This document shows positions 1 through 7,640 of a DNA stretch of 17,484 nt, piece after piece. The stretch covers positions 1 through 17,484 of the forward strand of contig JAZLIC010000078.1 of the NCBI GenBank assembly GCA_045617225.1, given 5' to 3'. Within the stretch, counting starts at the first letter, position 1. Each line of letters starts with the position of its first letter. The stretch is from JAZLIC01 sp045617225. Its GTDB lineage: Bacteria > Bacillota > Clostridia > Monoglobales > Monoglobaceae. The notes beneath the pieces were generated by a model, which saw only the letters and a program-made list of their open reading frames with translations, did no database searches and was not told the origin of the DNA. The position numbers and the translations under genes are program-made.

Positions 1-2
1 TG

Positions 3-1112
3 ATTGACTTTAAATATAAAGGAAAGTATGTTGCGGAAAATGGCGGTAATGGCCGTGACACAAATCGCAACGGTAAAAACGGTGCAAATCTTACAGTGCT
101 TGTCCCTTTGGGTACTGTTGTTCGCGACGAACAGTCAGGGCGTGTGATTTGCGACTTAAAGGAACAAGGTGAAACTTTCGTAATTGCCAAAGGCGGCAGA
201 GGCGGCTGGGGAAATTCCCATTTTGCAACTGCGGTAAGGCAGACTCCGAAGTTTGCAAAAGGCGGCACACCGGGCGATGAGCGTATGATTACACTTGAAC
301 TTAAACTCATTGCAGATGTCGGCCTTTTAGGATTTCCAAATGTGGGCAAGTCAACATTTTTATCAATAGTAAGTGATGCACGGCCAAAGATTGCAAACTA
401 CCACTTTACAACTCTTGCGCCAAACCTCGGAGTAGTTGCAATTGGAGATGGCGGAGGTTTTGTTGTTGCGGATATTCCGGGTATCATTGAGGGTGCACAT
501 GAGGGTGTGGGTTTAGGACATGAATTTTTGCGTCATGTTGAGAGAACACGCTTGCTTCTTCACATAATTGACGTATCCGGCATAGAAGGCAGAAATCCTG
601 TTGAGGATTATTATACAATAAGTAATGAACTTAAAATGCATTCGGAAAAGCTCGCAAATAAGCCGCAGATTATTTTGGCAAACAAATCTGACCTTCCGGG
701 ATTTGAAGAAAACTATAAAACTTTTTGTGCGGAAATGGAAAACTTAGGACATAAAGTATTCCCGATTTCCGCCGCAACCAAAAAAGGGATTTCCGAAGTA
801 CTGAATTACACATACGAAACCCTTTCAAAACTTCCGAATGAAGATACAGAGGATTACGAATATCTCGATTTAGAGGAAGCACGTGTTCAGGGTGACGAAA
901 TTACAGTATATACAGAGGACGGAATATATTATGTTGAGGGGCTTAAAGCAAAGAAGATAGTCAGCAATACAAACTTTGATGATTACGAATCTTTGCAATA
1001 CTTCCAACGCGCACTTATTAAAAGCGGAATTATTGATAAGTTGCGAGAAGCCGGTATCAAGGAAGATGATACTGTTTCGATATATGGCGCAGAGTTTGAT
1101 TTTGTAGAATAA
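3..1112 (+). CDS. obg: Obg/CgtA GTPase, 5' end missing
   Basis: Essential GTPase that binds the 50S subunit during late assembly and links GTP/ppGpp status to growth. The frame is open from base 3, so the gene starts before the window; the first in-window start codon (GTG at 96) is internal. The glycine-rich Obg domain is visible in the first ~90 residues (ENGGNG, KGGRGGWGN, FATAVRQTP). It is followed by the GTPase domain with G1 GFPNVGKST (about 330-356), G3 DIPG, G4 NKSD and G5 SAA. The C-terminal ~75 residues form the OCT domain typical of Gram-positive Obg (ITVYTEDGIYYVEG through YGAEFDFVE). All GTPase motifs are intact. In many Clostridia yhbY and nadD follow obg directly; here the ylxM-ffh operon intervenes. 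Confidence 0.97.
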   Translation: MDFKYKGKYVAENGGNGRDTNRNGKNGANLTVLVPLGTVVRDEQSGRVICDLKEQGETFVIAKGGRGGWGNSHFATAVRQTPKFAKGGTPGDERMITLELKLIADVGLLGFPNVGKSTFLSIVSDARPKIANYHFTTLAPNLGVVAIGDGGGFVVADIPGIIEGAHEGVGLGHEFLRHVERTRLLLHIIDVSGIEGRNPVEDYYTISNELKMHSEKLANKPQIILANKSDLPGFEENYKTFCAEMENLGHKVFPISAATKKGISEVLNYTYETLSKLPNEDTEDYEYLDLEEARVQGDEITVYTEDGIYYVEGLKAKKIVSNTNFDDYESLQYFQRALIKSGIIDKLREAGIKEDDTVSIYGAEFDFVE

Positions 1113-1127
1113 ATTTCAAAAAAATAC

Positions 1128-1156
1128 TTGACAAAGCGTGAAAAATAGTGTAAAGT
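1128..1156 (+). promoter_or_regulatory. Sigma-A promoter of the ylxM-ffh-rpsP-khpA-rimM-trmD operon
   Basis: A perfect -35 TTGACA (1128-1133) is followed by a 17-base spacer and the -10 TAAAGT (1151-1156, four of six consensus positions). It starts only 15 bases after the obg stop codon, and no terminator is visible between them, so read-through from obg is also likely. The -10 overlaps the first TGTAAAGT repeat. Confidence 0.75.
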
Positions 1157-1186
1157 TAAATGGTTGTAAAGTTGTTTCACTTTACA
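1149..1186 (+). promoter_or_regulatory. Triple TGTAAAGT operator-like array
   Basis: The octamer TGTAAAGT occurs at 1149-1156 and 1165-1172 as direct repeats 16 bases apart, and as its exact reverse complement ACTTTACA at 1179-1186. The second and third copies make a perfect 8-bp inverted repeat around a 6-base loop (TGTTTC). The first copy includes the whole -10 box. The rest lies in the early leader, ending 10 bases before the Shine-Dalgarno site of ylxM. This layout suits a repressor site at the promoter or an RNA hairpin in the 5' leader. YlxM, a helix-turn-helix protein encoded immediately downstream, is the obvious candidate binder, but that is inference. Confidence 0.6.
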
Positions 1187-1211
1187 GATGGTAATAAAGG
1201 AGGGAGCTTTA

Positions 1212-1577
1212 ATGGAAAAAAATGTACAAATTACGATGCTCCTGGACTTCTATCGGAACATTCTGACTGATAAGCAGGCAGAGTGTATAGACCTTTATTA
1301 TAACGAGGATTTATCTTTGGCAGAAATTAGCGAACATTTAGGAATTACAAGACAAGGTGTGCGTGATAATATCAAGCGTGCCGAACATTCTCTCTATCAA
1401 ATTGAGGAAAAGTTAGAGTTGTTCCGTCGGTTTATGTCAATAAACGAAAAGCTTGCGTATATTGATGATATTATTCGCGATATTGAAGCATCACCGGGCA
1501 ATCGCCTTTTATCTGATGATATTAAAAGAAAGATTAACGAGATTTTGATTACTATCGGTGAGATTAATCAGGCTTAA
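1212..1577 (+). CDS. ylxM: YlxM/p13-like helix-turn-helix protein (UPF0122)
   Basis: A 121-residue protein of the YlxM family, which is found next to ffh in Firmicutes and has been linked to signal recognition particle function. The N-terminal half looks like a sigma-70 region 4-type helix-turn-helix (around residues 33-60: LSLAEISEHLGITRQGVRDN). The C-terminal half is helical and charged. ATG 1212 was chosen because a strong AAAGGAGGG lies 7 bases upstream (1196-1204); an in-frame earlier start at 1188 would put that ribosome-binding site inside the gene. It is the first gene of the operon and 14 bases from ffh. A DNA- or RNA-binding role and possible autoregulation through the TGTAAAGT repeats are inferred. 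Confidence 0.9.
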   Translation: MEKNVQITMLLDFYRNILTDKQAECIDLYYNEDLSLAEISEHLGITRQGVRDNIKRAEHSLYQIEEKLELFRRFMSINEKLAYIDDIIRDIEASPGNRLLSDDIKRKINEILITIGEINQA

Positions 1578-1591
1578 AGCGGAGGTATGTT

Positions 1592-2953
1592 ATGGCATTT
1601 GAAAGTTTATCAGAAAAACTCCAGAATACCTTTAAAAAACTTCGTGGAAAAGGTAAGATTGGCGAAAAAGATTTAAAGGATGCAATGCGTGAGGTGAAGC
1701 TTGCGCTTTTGGAAGCAGATGTTAACTTTAAAGTCGTAAAGGATTTTGTAAAACAGGTTAGCGAGCGTGCTTCCGGTGCAGAGGTTATGGAGTCATTGAC
1801 TCCTGCACAACAGGTTATAAAAATTGTTAACGAAGAGCTTATATCGCTTATGGGTGGCGAGGCGGAAAAACTTAATGTTTCTTCAAAGCCACCGACAGTA
1901 ATTATGATGGCAGGTCTTCAGGGTGCAGGTAAGACAACAACCGCCGCAAAGCTTAGCGGTATCCTTAAAAAGCAAGGCAAAAGACCGCTTTTGTGTGCCT
2001 GTGATGTCTACCGTCCTGCTGCTGTAAAACAACTTCAAGTGGTAGGCGGTCAGCTTGATGTGCCTGTATTTGCAGTTGAGGGCAGTACCGACGCGGTCGG
2101 AATTGCCAAAGCGGCATACGAGCATGCAAGGCAACATTCAAATGATATTTTGATTATTGATACTGCCGGCAGACTTCATATTGATGAAGAACTTATGGAT
2201 GAATTAAAGCAAATTGCGGCAGAGGTTGAACCTACCGAGATTTTATTGGTTGTTGATGCAATGACCGGACAAGATGCGGTAAATGTTGCGGATACATTCA
2301 ATAAAGAGCTTGAAATAAGCGGTGTTGTGCTTACAAAGCTTGATGGTGATACTCGTGGCGGTGCGGCACTTTCTGTCCGTGCAGTAACGCAGAAGCCTAT
2401 CAAATATTGCGGTATGGGCGAGAAACTTACGGATTTGGAAGTTTTCCACCCGGACCGTATGGCATCAAGAATTTTGGGTATGGGCGATATGCTTAGTCTT
2501 ATTGAAAAAGCAGAAGAAGCTTTGGATATGAAGAAGGCAGAGGAGCTTGAAAAAAAGCTCCGCACCCAACAGTTTACCTTTACCGACTTTTTGGACCAGA
2601 TGGAACAGATGAAGAATATGGGTCCACTTCAAAACATAATCGGTATGCTTCCGGGTGTTGACACAAAGGCTCTTAAAAATATTGATATTGATGAGCGCAG
2701 AGTCGGTCACATCAGTGCAATAATCACTTCAATGACTCCGCGTGAGCGTGACCTTTTAGATAAGCTTACACCTTCTCGCAGAGAGCGTATAGCTAAGGGA
2801 AGCGGCACAACAGTTTCGGAGGTAAACGCACTTATAAAGCAGTTTGACGGTATGCAGAAGATGATGAAACAGCTTGGCGGTATGGGCAAAAAGAAGAAAA
2901 AGTACGGCGGCTTTGGCGGCTTGATGGGCGGCAGAGGCGGATTCCCGTTTTAA
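1592..2953 (+). CDS. ffh: Signal recognition particle protein Ffh (SRP54)
   Basis: GTPase subunit of the signal recognition particle. With 4.5S/6S RNA it binds signal sequences on nascent chains and delivers ribosomes to FtsY at the membrane. The 453-residue length is normal. The N domain (residues ~1-95) is followed by the G domain, with the P-loop GLQGAGKT (108-115), DTAGR (190-194) and TKLDGD (248-253). The M domain from ~300 is methionine-rich and carries the RNA-binding helix-turn-helix region (RRERIAKGSGT) and a flexible Gly/Met/Lys tail. A Shine-Dalgarno GCGGAGG precedes ATG 1592. The gene sits between ylxM and rpsP, the usual clostridial order. Confidence 0.98.
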   Translation: MAFESLSEKLQNTFKKLRGKGKIGEKDLKDAMREVKLALLEADVNFKVVKDFVKQVSERASGAEVMESLTPAQQVIKIVNEELISLMGGEAEKLNVSSKPPTVIMMAGLQGAGKTTTAAKLSGILKKQGKRPLLCACDVYRPAAVKQLQVVGGQLDVPVFAVEGSTDAVGIAKAAYEHARQHSNDILIIDTAGRLHIDEELMDELKQIAAEVEPTEILLVVDAMTGQDAVNVADTFNKELEISGVVLTKLDGDTRGGAALSVRAVTQKPIKYCGMGEKLTDLEVFHPDRMASRILGMGDMLSLIEKAEEALDMKKAEELEKKLRTQQFTFTDFLDQMEQMKNMGPLQNIIGMLPGVDTKALKNIDIDERRVGHISAIITSMTPRERDLLDKLTPSRRERIAKGSGTTVSEVNALIKQFDGMQKMMKQLGGMGKKKKKYGGFGGLMGGRGGFPF

Positions 2954-3000
2954 CATTTGATAAAAATTAAAAAATTATATATATTTGGAGGTAGTTTTAA

Positions 3001-3243
3001 ATGGCAGTAAAAATTCGTTTAAGAAGAATGGGTGCAAAGAAGGCTCCGTTTTATCGTGTGGTAGTAGCTGATTCAAGATACCCGAGAGATGGCAGATTTA
3101 TTGAGCAGGTTGGTACTTACAATCCTATGACAAATCCTATTGCTGTTGAGTTTGATGCAGAGAAGGTTCAAAAGTGGATTGCAAACGGTGCACAGCCTAC
3201 CGATACTGTAAAGAGATTGCTTAAAGGAAAGGGAATTATCTAA
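3001..3243 (+). CDS. rpsP: Small ribosomal subunit protein bS16
   Basis: Primary assembly protein of the 30S subunit that binds 16S rRNA. The 80-residue length and the signature N-terminus (VKIRLRRMGAKKAPFYRVVV, residues 3-22), with DGRFIEQVGTYNP following, are diagnostic of bS16. TTTGGAGG lies upstream at normal spacing. The 47-base gap after ffh has no terminator or promoter that I can see, so it is cotranscribed with ffh and khpA. Confidence 0.98.
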   Translation: MAVKIRLRRMGAKKAPFYRVVVADSRYPRDGRFIEQVGTYNPMTNPIAVEFDAEKVQKWIANGAQPTDTVKRLLKGKGII

Positions 3244-3272
3244 TAATTCCTATCCTTTTATGGAGGCTAAAA

Positions 3273-3500
3273 ATGAAAGAATTACTTGAATTTATTGCAA
3301 AGTCTTTGGTTACCGAGCCTGACGCAGTAGAGATAAGTGTAGAGGAAAATGAAAGTACTACTACATTTACTCTGCATGTTGCTGATGCTGATATGGGTAA
3401 GGTTATCGGTAAACAGGGCAGAATTGCAAAAGCAATCAGAACGGTTATGAAAGCGACTGCAAGTCGTGAAAACAAAAAGGTAATCGTTGATATTAAATAA
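3273..3500 (+). CDS. khpA: KhpA, KH-domain RNA-binding protein
   Basis: A 75-residue single KH-domain protein (formerly YlqC/UPF0109). It carries the canonical GxxG loop in GKVIGKQGRIAKAIRT, where KQG follows IG. In Gram-positive bacteria KhpA partners with KhpB/Jag to bind RNA and affects division and cell-wall synthesis. That role comes from the family, not from this sequence. A GGAGG Shine-Dalgarno lies upstream of ATG 3273. Its position between rpsP and rimM is the standard one. A stable hairpin follows its stop codon. Confidence 0.95.
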   Translation: MKELLEFIAKSLVTEPDAVEISVEENESTTTFTLHVADADMGKVIGKQGRIAKAIRTVMKATASRENKKVIVDIK

Positions 3501-3507
3501 AACAGAT

Positions 3508-3531
3508 GGGGATGCGGAAAACCGTATCCCC
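3508..3531 (+). other. Intra-operon hairpin between khpA and rimM
   Basis: The arm GGGGATGCGG (3508-3517) pairs with CCGTATCCCC (3522-3531) across an AAAA loop: ten pairs, one of them G-U. No T-tract follows (TATGTGATATTATAAAG), so it does not look like an intrinsic terminator. It could protect the upstream mRNA 3' end after processing, or lower rimM-trmD expression. It lies 22 bases before the possible rimM start. Confidence 0.65.
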
Positions 3532-3553
3532 TATGTGATATTATAAAGAAAAG

Positions 3554-4063
3554 TTGGTGCGGAAGTTGAAAGATGTTTTAGAAATCGGAAAGATTGTGAA
3601 TACCCACGGAATTCGCGGAGAGGTTAAAATTCAACCTTGGTGTGATGACCCTGAGGTGTTTTATGATATTGACTATATTTATATTGACGACGAAAAATAT
3701 CAACTCTCAAAAGCAAGGCTTCACAAGAATTGTGTTCTTGCTTTGCTTGATGGTGTTGACACTATCGAAAAAGCGGAGTTGTTTAAAAATAAAATTATAA
3801 CGGTAGACCGTACACAGCTGGGTGAACTACCGGAAGGAACGTATTATATTGCGGATTTGGAAGGCTTAAAAGTAGAAACTGATGAAGGCGAATATTTAGG
3901 CGATATTCAAGAGGTTATTCACACAGGAAGTAATGATGTTTACCTTTTAAAATCGGATAGAAAAAAAGCAATTATGATTCCCGTTATCCCTGATGTTGTA
4001 AAGGAAGTAAACATTGAGGACGGTTATGTGATTGTGCATTTACTTAAAGGATTGATTGATTGA
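3554..4063 (+). CDS. rimM: 16S rRNA processing/ribosome maturation factor RimM
   Basis: RimM assists maturation of the 30S head, binding near bS16-independent sites through uS19; its gene next to rpsP and trmD is the classic arrangement. The N-terminal beta-barrel begins LEIGKIVNTHGIRGEVKI. The C-terminal PRC-barrel includes GTYYIADLEGLKVET and VIPDVVKEVNIEDG. The start codon is uncertain and not ATG: TTG 3554, GTG 3557 and TTG 3566 are in frame. Family alignment favours 3566 (MKDVLEIGK), while the weak AAAG/GAAAAG upstream favours 3554 or 3557. A non-ATG start with a poor ribosome-binding site, behind a hairpin, suggests low translation relative to rpsP. The stop codon overlaps the trmD ATG by one base. 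Confidence 0.94.
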   Translation: MVRKLKDVLEIGKIVNTHGIRGEVKIQPWCDDPEVFYDIDYIYIDDEKYQLSKARLHKNCVLALLDGVDTIEKAELFKNKIITVDRTQLGELPEGTYYIADLEGLKVETDEGEYLGDIQEVIHTGSNDVYLLKSDRKKAIMIPVIPDVVKEVNIEDGYVIVHLLKGLID

Positions 4064-4800
4064 TGAAGTTTACAATTTTAACACTTTTCCCGGAAGTGAT
4101 AGAAGCGGTGCTTGGTTCAAGTATCATTGGACGCGCAAGAAGCAAGGGCATAATTGAAGTTGAATATGTTCAGATACGCGATTTTGCTAATAATAAGCAT
4201 AGACAGGTGGACGATTATCCTTATGGCGGCGGTGCAGGTATGGTAATGCAACCTCAACCGATTTATGATGCGTATATGAGTGTTATTGAAAACGAAGAAG
4301 AAAAGCCGCTTACCATATACTTATCACCACAAGGGAAAACATTTCGACAAGGTGTTGCAAAAAAGCTGGCGAAGCATAATCATATTGTGCTTATTTGCGG
4401 TCATTATGAGGGTGTTGACCAGCGTGTTTTGGACGAGATAGCGGATATGGAGCTATCTATCGGCGATTTTGTAATGACCGGCGGCGAAATCGGAGCAATG
4501 GCGGTAGTTGATACCGTTGCACGATTAGTACCCGGGGTGTTGGCTTGTGAAGATGCTTTTTTAGAGGAGTCGCATTATTCCGGCTTGCTTGAATATCCCC
4601 AATATACACGACCTGAGGTTTGGCACGGGGTGAAGGTTCCGGAAGTTTTGCTTAGCGGTCACCATAAAAACATATGTGCTTGGAAAAGAGAAATGTCGAT
4701 TATAAATACCTTTAATAAGCGCAGAGGTATGCTTTCCAAAGCAAAGCTTACCCAAAAAGAAATTGAAATGGTAAATAAACTAAAAAAAGATAAATATTGA
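4063..4800 (+). CDS. trmD: tRNA (guanine37-N1)-methyltransferase TrmD
   Basis: SPOUT methyltransferase that makes m1G37 in tRNAs reading CNN and some other codons, preventing +1 frameshifting. It is 245 residues from ATG 4063, whose A is the last base of the rimM TGA, so the two are translationally coupled; an in-frame TTG at 4060 is less likely. Visible motifs are DDYPYGGGAGM (50-60), the trefoil-knot SAM site GHYEGVDQRV (113-122) and LSIGDFVMTGGE (131-142), then GLLEYPQYTRPEVWHG. Arg154 matches the E. coli position. The residue matching the proposed general base Asp169 is Glu169, in EESHYSG. The gene rplS, often next, is not here. Confidence 0.97.
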   Translation: MKFTILTLFPEVIEAVLGSSIIGRARSKGIIEVEYVQIRDFANNKHRQVDDYPYGGGAGMVMQPQPIYDAYMSVIENEEEKPLTIYLSPQGKTFRQGVAKKLAKHNHIVLICGHYEGVDQRVLDEIADMELSIGDFVMTGGEIGAMAVVDTVARLVPGVLACEDAFLEESHYSGLLEYPQYTRPEVWHGVKVPEVLLSGHHKNICAWKREMSIINTFNKRRGMLSKAKLTQKEIEMVNKLKKDKY

Positions 4801-4809
4801 TAAAAAATA

Positions 4810-4838
4810 TTGTTTTTCGTAAAGTAATATGATATACT
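4810..4838 (+). promoter_or_regulatory. Sigma-A promoter upstream of the zinc-ribbon protein gene
   Basis: TTGTTT (4810-4815), a 17-base spacer and TATACT (4833-4838, five of six consensus positions) lie in the 103-base gap after trmD. The predicted leader is about 60 bases, followed by an AAGGCGG Shine-Dalgarno. A second TATAAT at 4867-4872 has no -35 at proper spacing. Confidence 0.65.
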
Positions 4839-4903
4839 AAATATACTTATTGAAACAAACTTTTTATATAATACAAATTAGCTGAAAGGCGGTTGATTAA
4901 GTA

Positions 4904-7024
4904 ATGAAGTGTCCAAAATGCGGAGTTGAGCTTGATAGCAAAACAACTATATGTCCTTTTTGCAAAACCGAGCTTGACAATAAAGATGAATTTACTCGTA
5001 TGCAAAACGAAGGTGTATATTCAAAGCTTGACCCAAATAAAGAAAGTTATGACTTTGATATTCAATATACTTTAACTTTTAAGGAGTCAGAAGAGGTAAG
5101 ACAAGCCGCCGAGGTGGCAGACCGCAAAATGGCATTGGAAGATGACCCGGAAGTTGCGGCGTACAGACAGGCAGCAGAACGCGCAGCACAACGCAACAGT
5201 AAACGCAAGCATCATTCCGCCCGTAAGGCTCCTGCACAGATAGAAAATAAGAATGATGACAGCAAAAAGAAAATCAGCCGTGGCAAGAATAAAAGGGCAA
5301 GAAGAATTTTCTTTGTCGGCATCGCTCTGGTATTGGTGATTTCTTTGATTATTGGAGTTATCAGTATGATTTCTTCGATTTTGAATAAACCTGTTGAAGT
5401 TCCGACCGTTTACCTTAAAGATAATTCGGCGTTTATGACAACGGGCGGAAAACCTGTGCAGATTACCGACTCTTTTGTTTTGAACGAAGAAGCACCTGCT
5501 AAGGAAGAAGTTTCCGAAAAAGATGAAAAGTCTGATAAGGATGAGAAAAAGACAAGCGATAAGAAGTCTGATAAAGAGGATAAGAAAACTGAAGAAAGCA
5601 AAGAGACGGCATTCTCTAAGAAAGATTTGTTACAGTATTCAAAAGACGGGAAGAATATGTACTTCTTTGAAAATTTTGATATGATAGATTATTCCGGTGA
5701 CCTTGTATATATTCCGGAGAATGATGTAAAAAAGAAAGTTAAAATTGCGTCAAATATTTTTTATAAGTTCTTGATATCAGAGGACGGAAAATCCGTAATG
5801 TTCTTATCCGGTGCAAATTCCGATGGTACAGATGGACAACTTTGCTATTGGAATGCAAACGAAAAGAAAGTAGAAATTCTTGCAGCATCTGTGTCTGATG
5901 GTTTTTATTCTTTCTCAGCGGACAGCAGTACGGCGCTTTATGTGACGGAATACAATCCCGAATACTACGTTGGAAACCTTTATTCAAAGACGGTTGGCAA
6001 GAAGATTGGTGAGAGCAAAATGCTTGATTCTGATGTTTCTATGCTCTTTGGTGCAAACTTTGACGGTAGCGTTGCAATTTACGGTAAAAGCTATCATAAG
6101 GATACGGAAATATTCGATGTATACAGTATAAAACCAAATGACGATATGCCGACATTGATTGCAGGAAGTACAAAGCTTGCACCTGTTATCCTTAAAGCAA
6201 ATAACAGTATATACGCATATGAGGCAGAGAAAGACGGCTTCCATAACCTTGTATTTATAAATCTTGCATCAAATGCTAAGAAGAAGCTTGCAGACGGCAT
6301 TACGGAGATTACAAACATCAGTACCGATGAATTGTCGGTAGTTTATACAAAGGCTTATGATAATGACGGTAAGAAAATCATTGATTATTATTATGTTAAT
6401 TCCGCTGAAGCAAATTCACAAAAAATTGCAAATAATGTAGGCGTGTTTCTTGATGACCAACACGCAAGAATTGTTCAGTTCGCAATAAGCGACGATTTGT
6501 CAACAGTTGCATATATTGCAGGCTTTGATACAAATTCGGAACACGGAACGCTTTATACCGCATCTGTTATGAACGGTTTTGTAGGCGGCGAAAAGCAGAT
6601 TTCAAATACTGCATATTCGTGTCATGTATCAACTGACGGTTCTGTAATTCGTTATGCCGCAAACTATGATAAGGACAGTAACTCTGTTGAGCTGTTATCT
6701 TATATCGGCGGTGAAACCAAATCACTTGCGACAGGTGTTGGATCAAGCTCGTTTACTTTTGATAAATTAGGTCTTGATACCGTTTATGCCACCAACTTTG
6801 ATTTTACAACTCAAACAGGAAAACTCTTTGGCGTAAATCAAAAAGGTAAAACAAGAAAAATTCAGGAAGATGTAAACGCATATGGCCTTAAAGCTAACGG
6901 AAACACTATATTCTTTAAGAATATGAGCATCGAGGGTGATAAGTTTGACCTTTATAATGTAAAGGCAGAGAGCTCAAAGGTTAAAGAGATTGATACAGAT
7001 GTAAATATGGTGCTTAAATACTGA
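4904..7024 (+). CDS. Membrane-anchored zinc-ribbon protein with beta-propeller-like outer domain
   Basis: I do not recognise a named gene. The 706-residue protein starts with a zinc ribbon (Cys3, Cys6, Cys17, Cys20, pattern CPKC and CPFC). A charged Ala/Glu/Arg-rich region (~60-130) ends in a basic cluster (KKKISRGKNKRARR). One transmembrane helix (~135-158, FFVGIALVLVISLIIGVISM) follows, predicting an N-inside, C-outside topology without a cleaved signal peptide. Next is a Lys/Glu/Ser/Asp-rich linker (~195-237), then ~460 residues of repeated strand-rich units (SEDGKSVMFLSG, SADSSTALYVTE, DLSTVAYIAG, STDGSVIRYAAN), as in TolB/WD40-like propellers. It has its own promoter and overlaps nadD by one base. 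A sensory or scaffold role is possible; function is unknown. Confidence 0.85.
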   Translation: MKCPKCGVELDSKTTICPFCKTELDNKDEFTRMQNEGVYSKLDPNKESYDFDIQYTLTFKESEEVRQAAEVADRKMALEDDPEVAAYRQAAERAAQRNSKRKHHSARKAPAQIENKNDDSKKKISRGKNKRARRIFFVGIALVLVISLIIGVISMISSILNKPVEVPTVYLKDNSAFMTTGGKPVQITDSFVLNEEAPAKEEVSEKDEKSDKDEKKTSDKKSDKEDKKTEESKETAFSKKDLLQYSKDGKNMYFFENFDMIDYSGDLVYIPENDVKKKVKIASNIFYKFLISEDGKSVMFLSGANSDGTDGQLCYWNANEKKVEILAASVSDGFYSFSADSSTALYVTEYNPEYYVGNLYSKTVGKKIGESKMLDSDVSMLFGANFDGSVAIYGKSYHKDTEIFDVYSIKPNDDMPTLIAGSTKLAPVILKANNSIYAYEAEKDGFHNLVFINLASNAKKKLADGITEITNISTDELSVVYTKAYDNDGKKIIDYYYVNSAEANSQKIANNVGVFLDDQHARIVQFAISDDLSTVAYIAGFDTNSEHGTLYTASVMNGFVGGEKQISNTAYSCHVSTDGSVIRYAANYDKDSNSVELLSYIGGETKSLATGVGSSSFTFDKLGLDTVYATNFDFTTQTGKLFGVNQKGKTRKIQEDVNAYGLKANGNTIFFKNMSIEGDKFDLYNVKAESSKVKEIDTDVNMVLKY
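5528..5589 (+). repeat. Short direct repeat coding the charged linker
   Basis: Two near-identical 26-base units at 5528-5553 and 5564-5589, both starting AAGTCTGATAA and 36 bases apart, encode KSDKDEKKT and KSDKEDKKT in the extracytoplasmic linker. The in-frame period means slippage would change linker length without breaking the frame. Confidence 0.6.
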
Positions 7025-7626
7025 TGGACAGAGTGGGAATTTTCGGAGGAACTTTTAATCCTCCGCATTTAGGGCATAGTGCAATGACTGAGGCGGCTCT
7101 TAAAAGTTGTAGGCTTGACAGGCTTGTTTTCCTCCCGACGGGTACGGTGCCGCATAAGGATAATTTTGAAATAATTGATGCAAAGCACAGACTTAAAATG
7201 GTATCGTTTTTGGCAGAAAAGAATTCAAAATTTTCTGTTTGTGACTACGAAGCCACACAAAACAAAACTTGTTATACTGCCGATACTCTTAAAATGCTTT
7301 CTCGGATTTATAAGGGTGCTGAATTATATTTTATTTTAGGTGCTGATTCTCTTGACTATATTGAAAAATGGTATAAGCCGGAAGAAATTTTCAGGCTTGC
7401 AACCATCTGCGTTATGCCAAGAAAAGAAATATCTGATGTGCGTATTAAAGAACAAATATCACGCCTTAAATCCGATTATAATGCAAAAATTATGACCGTT
7501 GATATGCCGGTTGTAGAAATTTCCTCTACTGAAATCAGAAAAAAACTGCGTGATGGCGAGGATATAAGTTCTTTTGTAGAGCCTATGGTTTATGAGTATA
7601 TTAAGAAATATGGACTTTATCTTTGA
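7024..7626 (+). CDS. nadD: Nicotinate-nucleotide adenylyltransferase NadD
   Basis: Transfers AMP from ATP to nicotinic acid mononucleotide, giving deamido-NAD, in the cytoplasmic NAD synthesis pathway. The length of 200 residues is normal. The nucleotidyltransferase signature GGTFNPPHLGH (residues 8-18, with HLGH as the HxGH motif), FLPTGTVPHK, GADSLDYIEKW and ISSTEIRKKL are all present. The ATG overlaps the upstream TGA by one base. There is no separate Shine-Dalgarno of quality, so translation is probably coupled to the zinc-ribbon gene. It is followed by yqeK after 14 bases, the usual partner. Confidence 0.97.
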   Translation: MDRVGIFGGTFNPPHLGHSAMTEAALKSCRLDRLVFLPTGTVPHKDNFEIIDAKHRLKMVSFLAEKNSKFSVCDYEATQNKTCYTADTLKMLSRIYKGAELYFILGADSLDYIEKWYKPEEIFRLATICVMPRKEISDVRIKEQISRLKSDYNAKIMTVDMPVVEISSTEIRKKLRDGEDISSFVEPMVYEYIKKYGLYL

Positions 7627-7640
7627 TTTGGAGTTAAAAA

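Noticed and set aside
4801..4816. Possible trmD terminator (A-run, TATTG, T-run)
   Set aside because: The stem would be only A-T pairs with no G-C, so it is unlikely to terminate transcription; the T-run is better explained as part of the -35 region.
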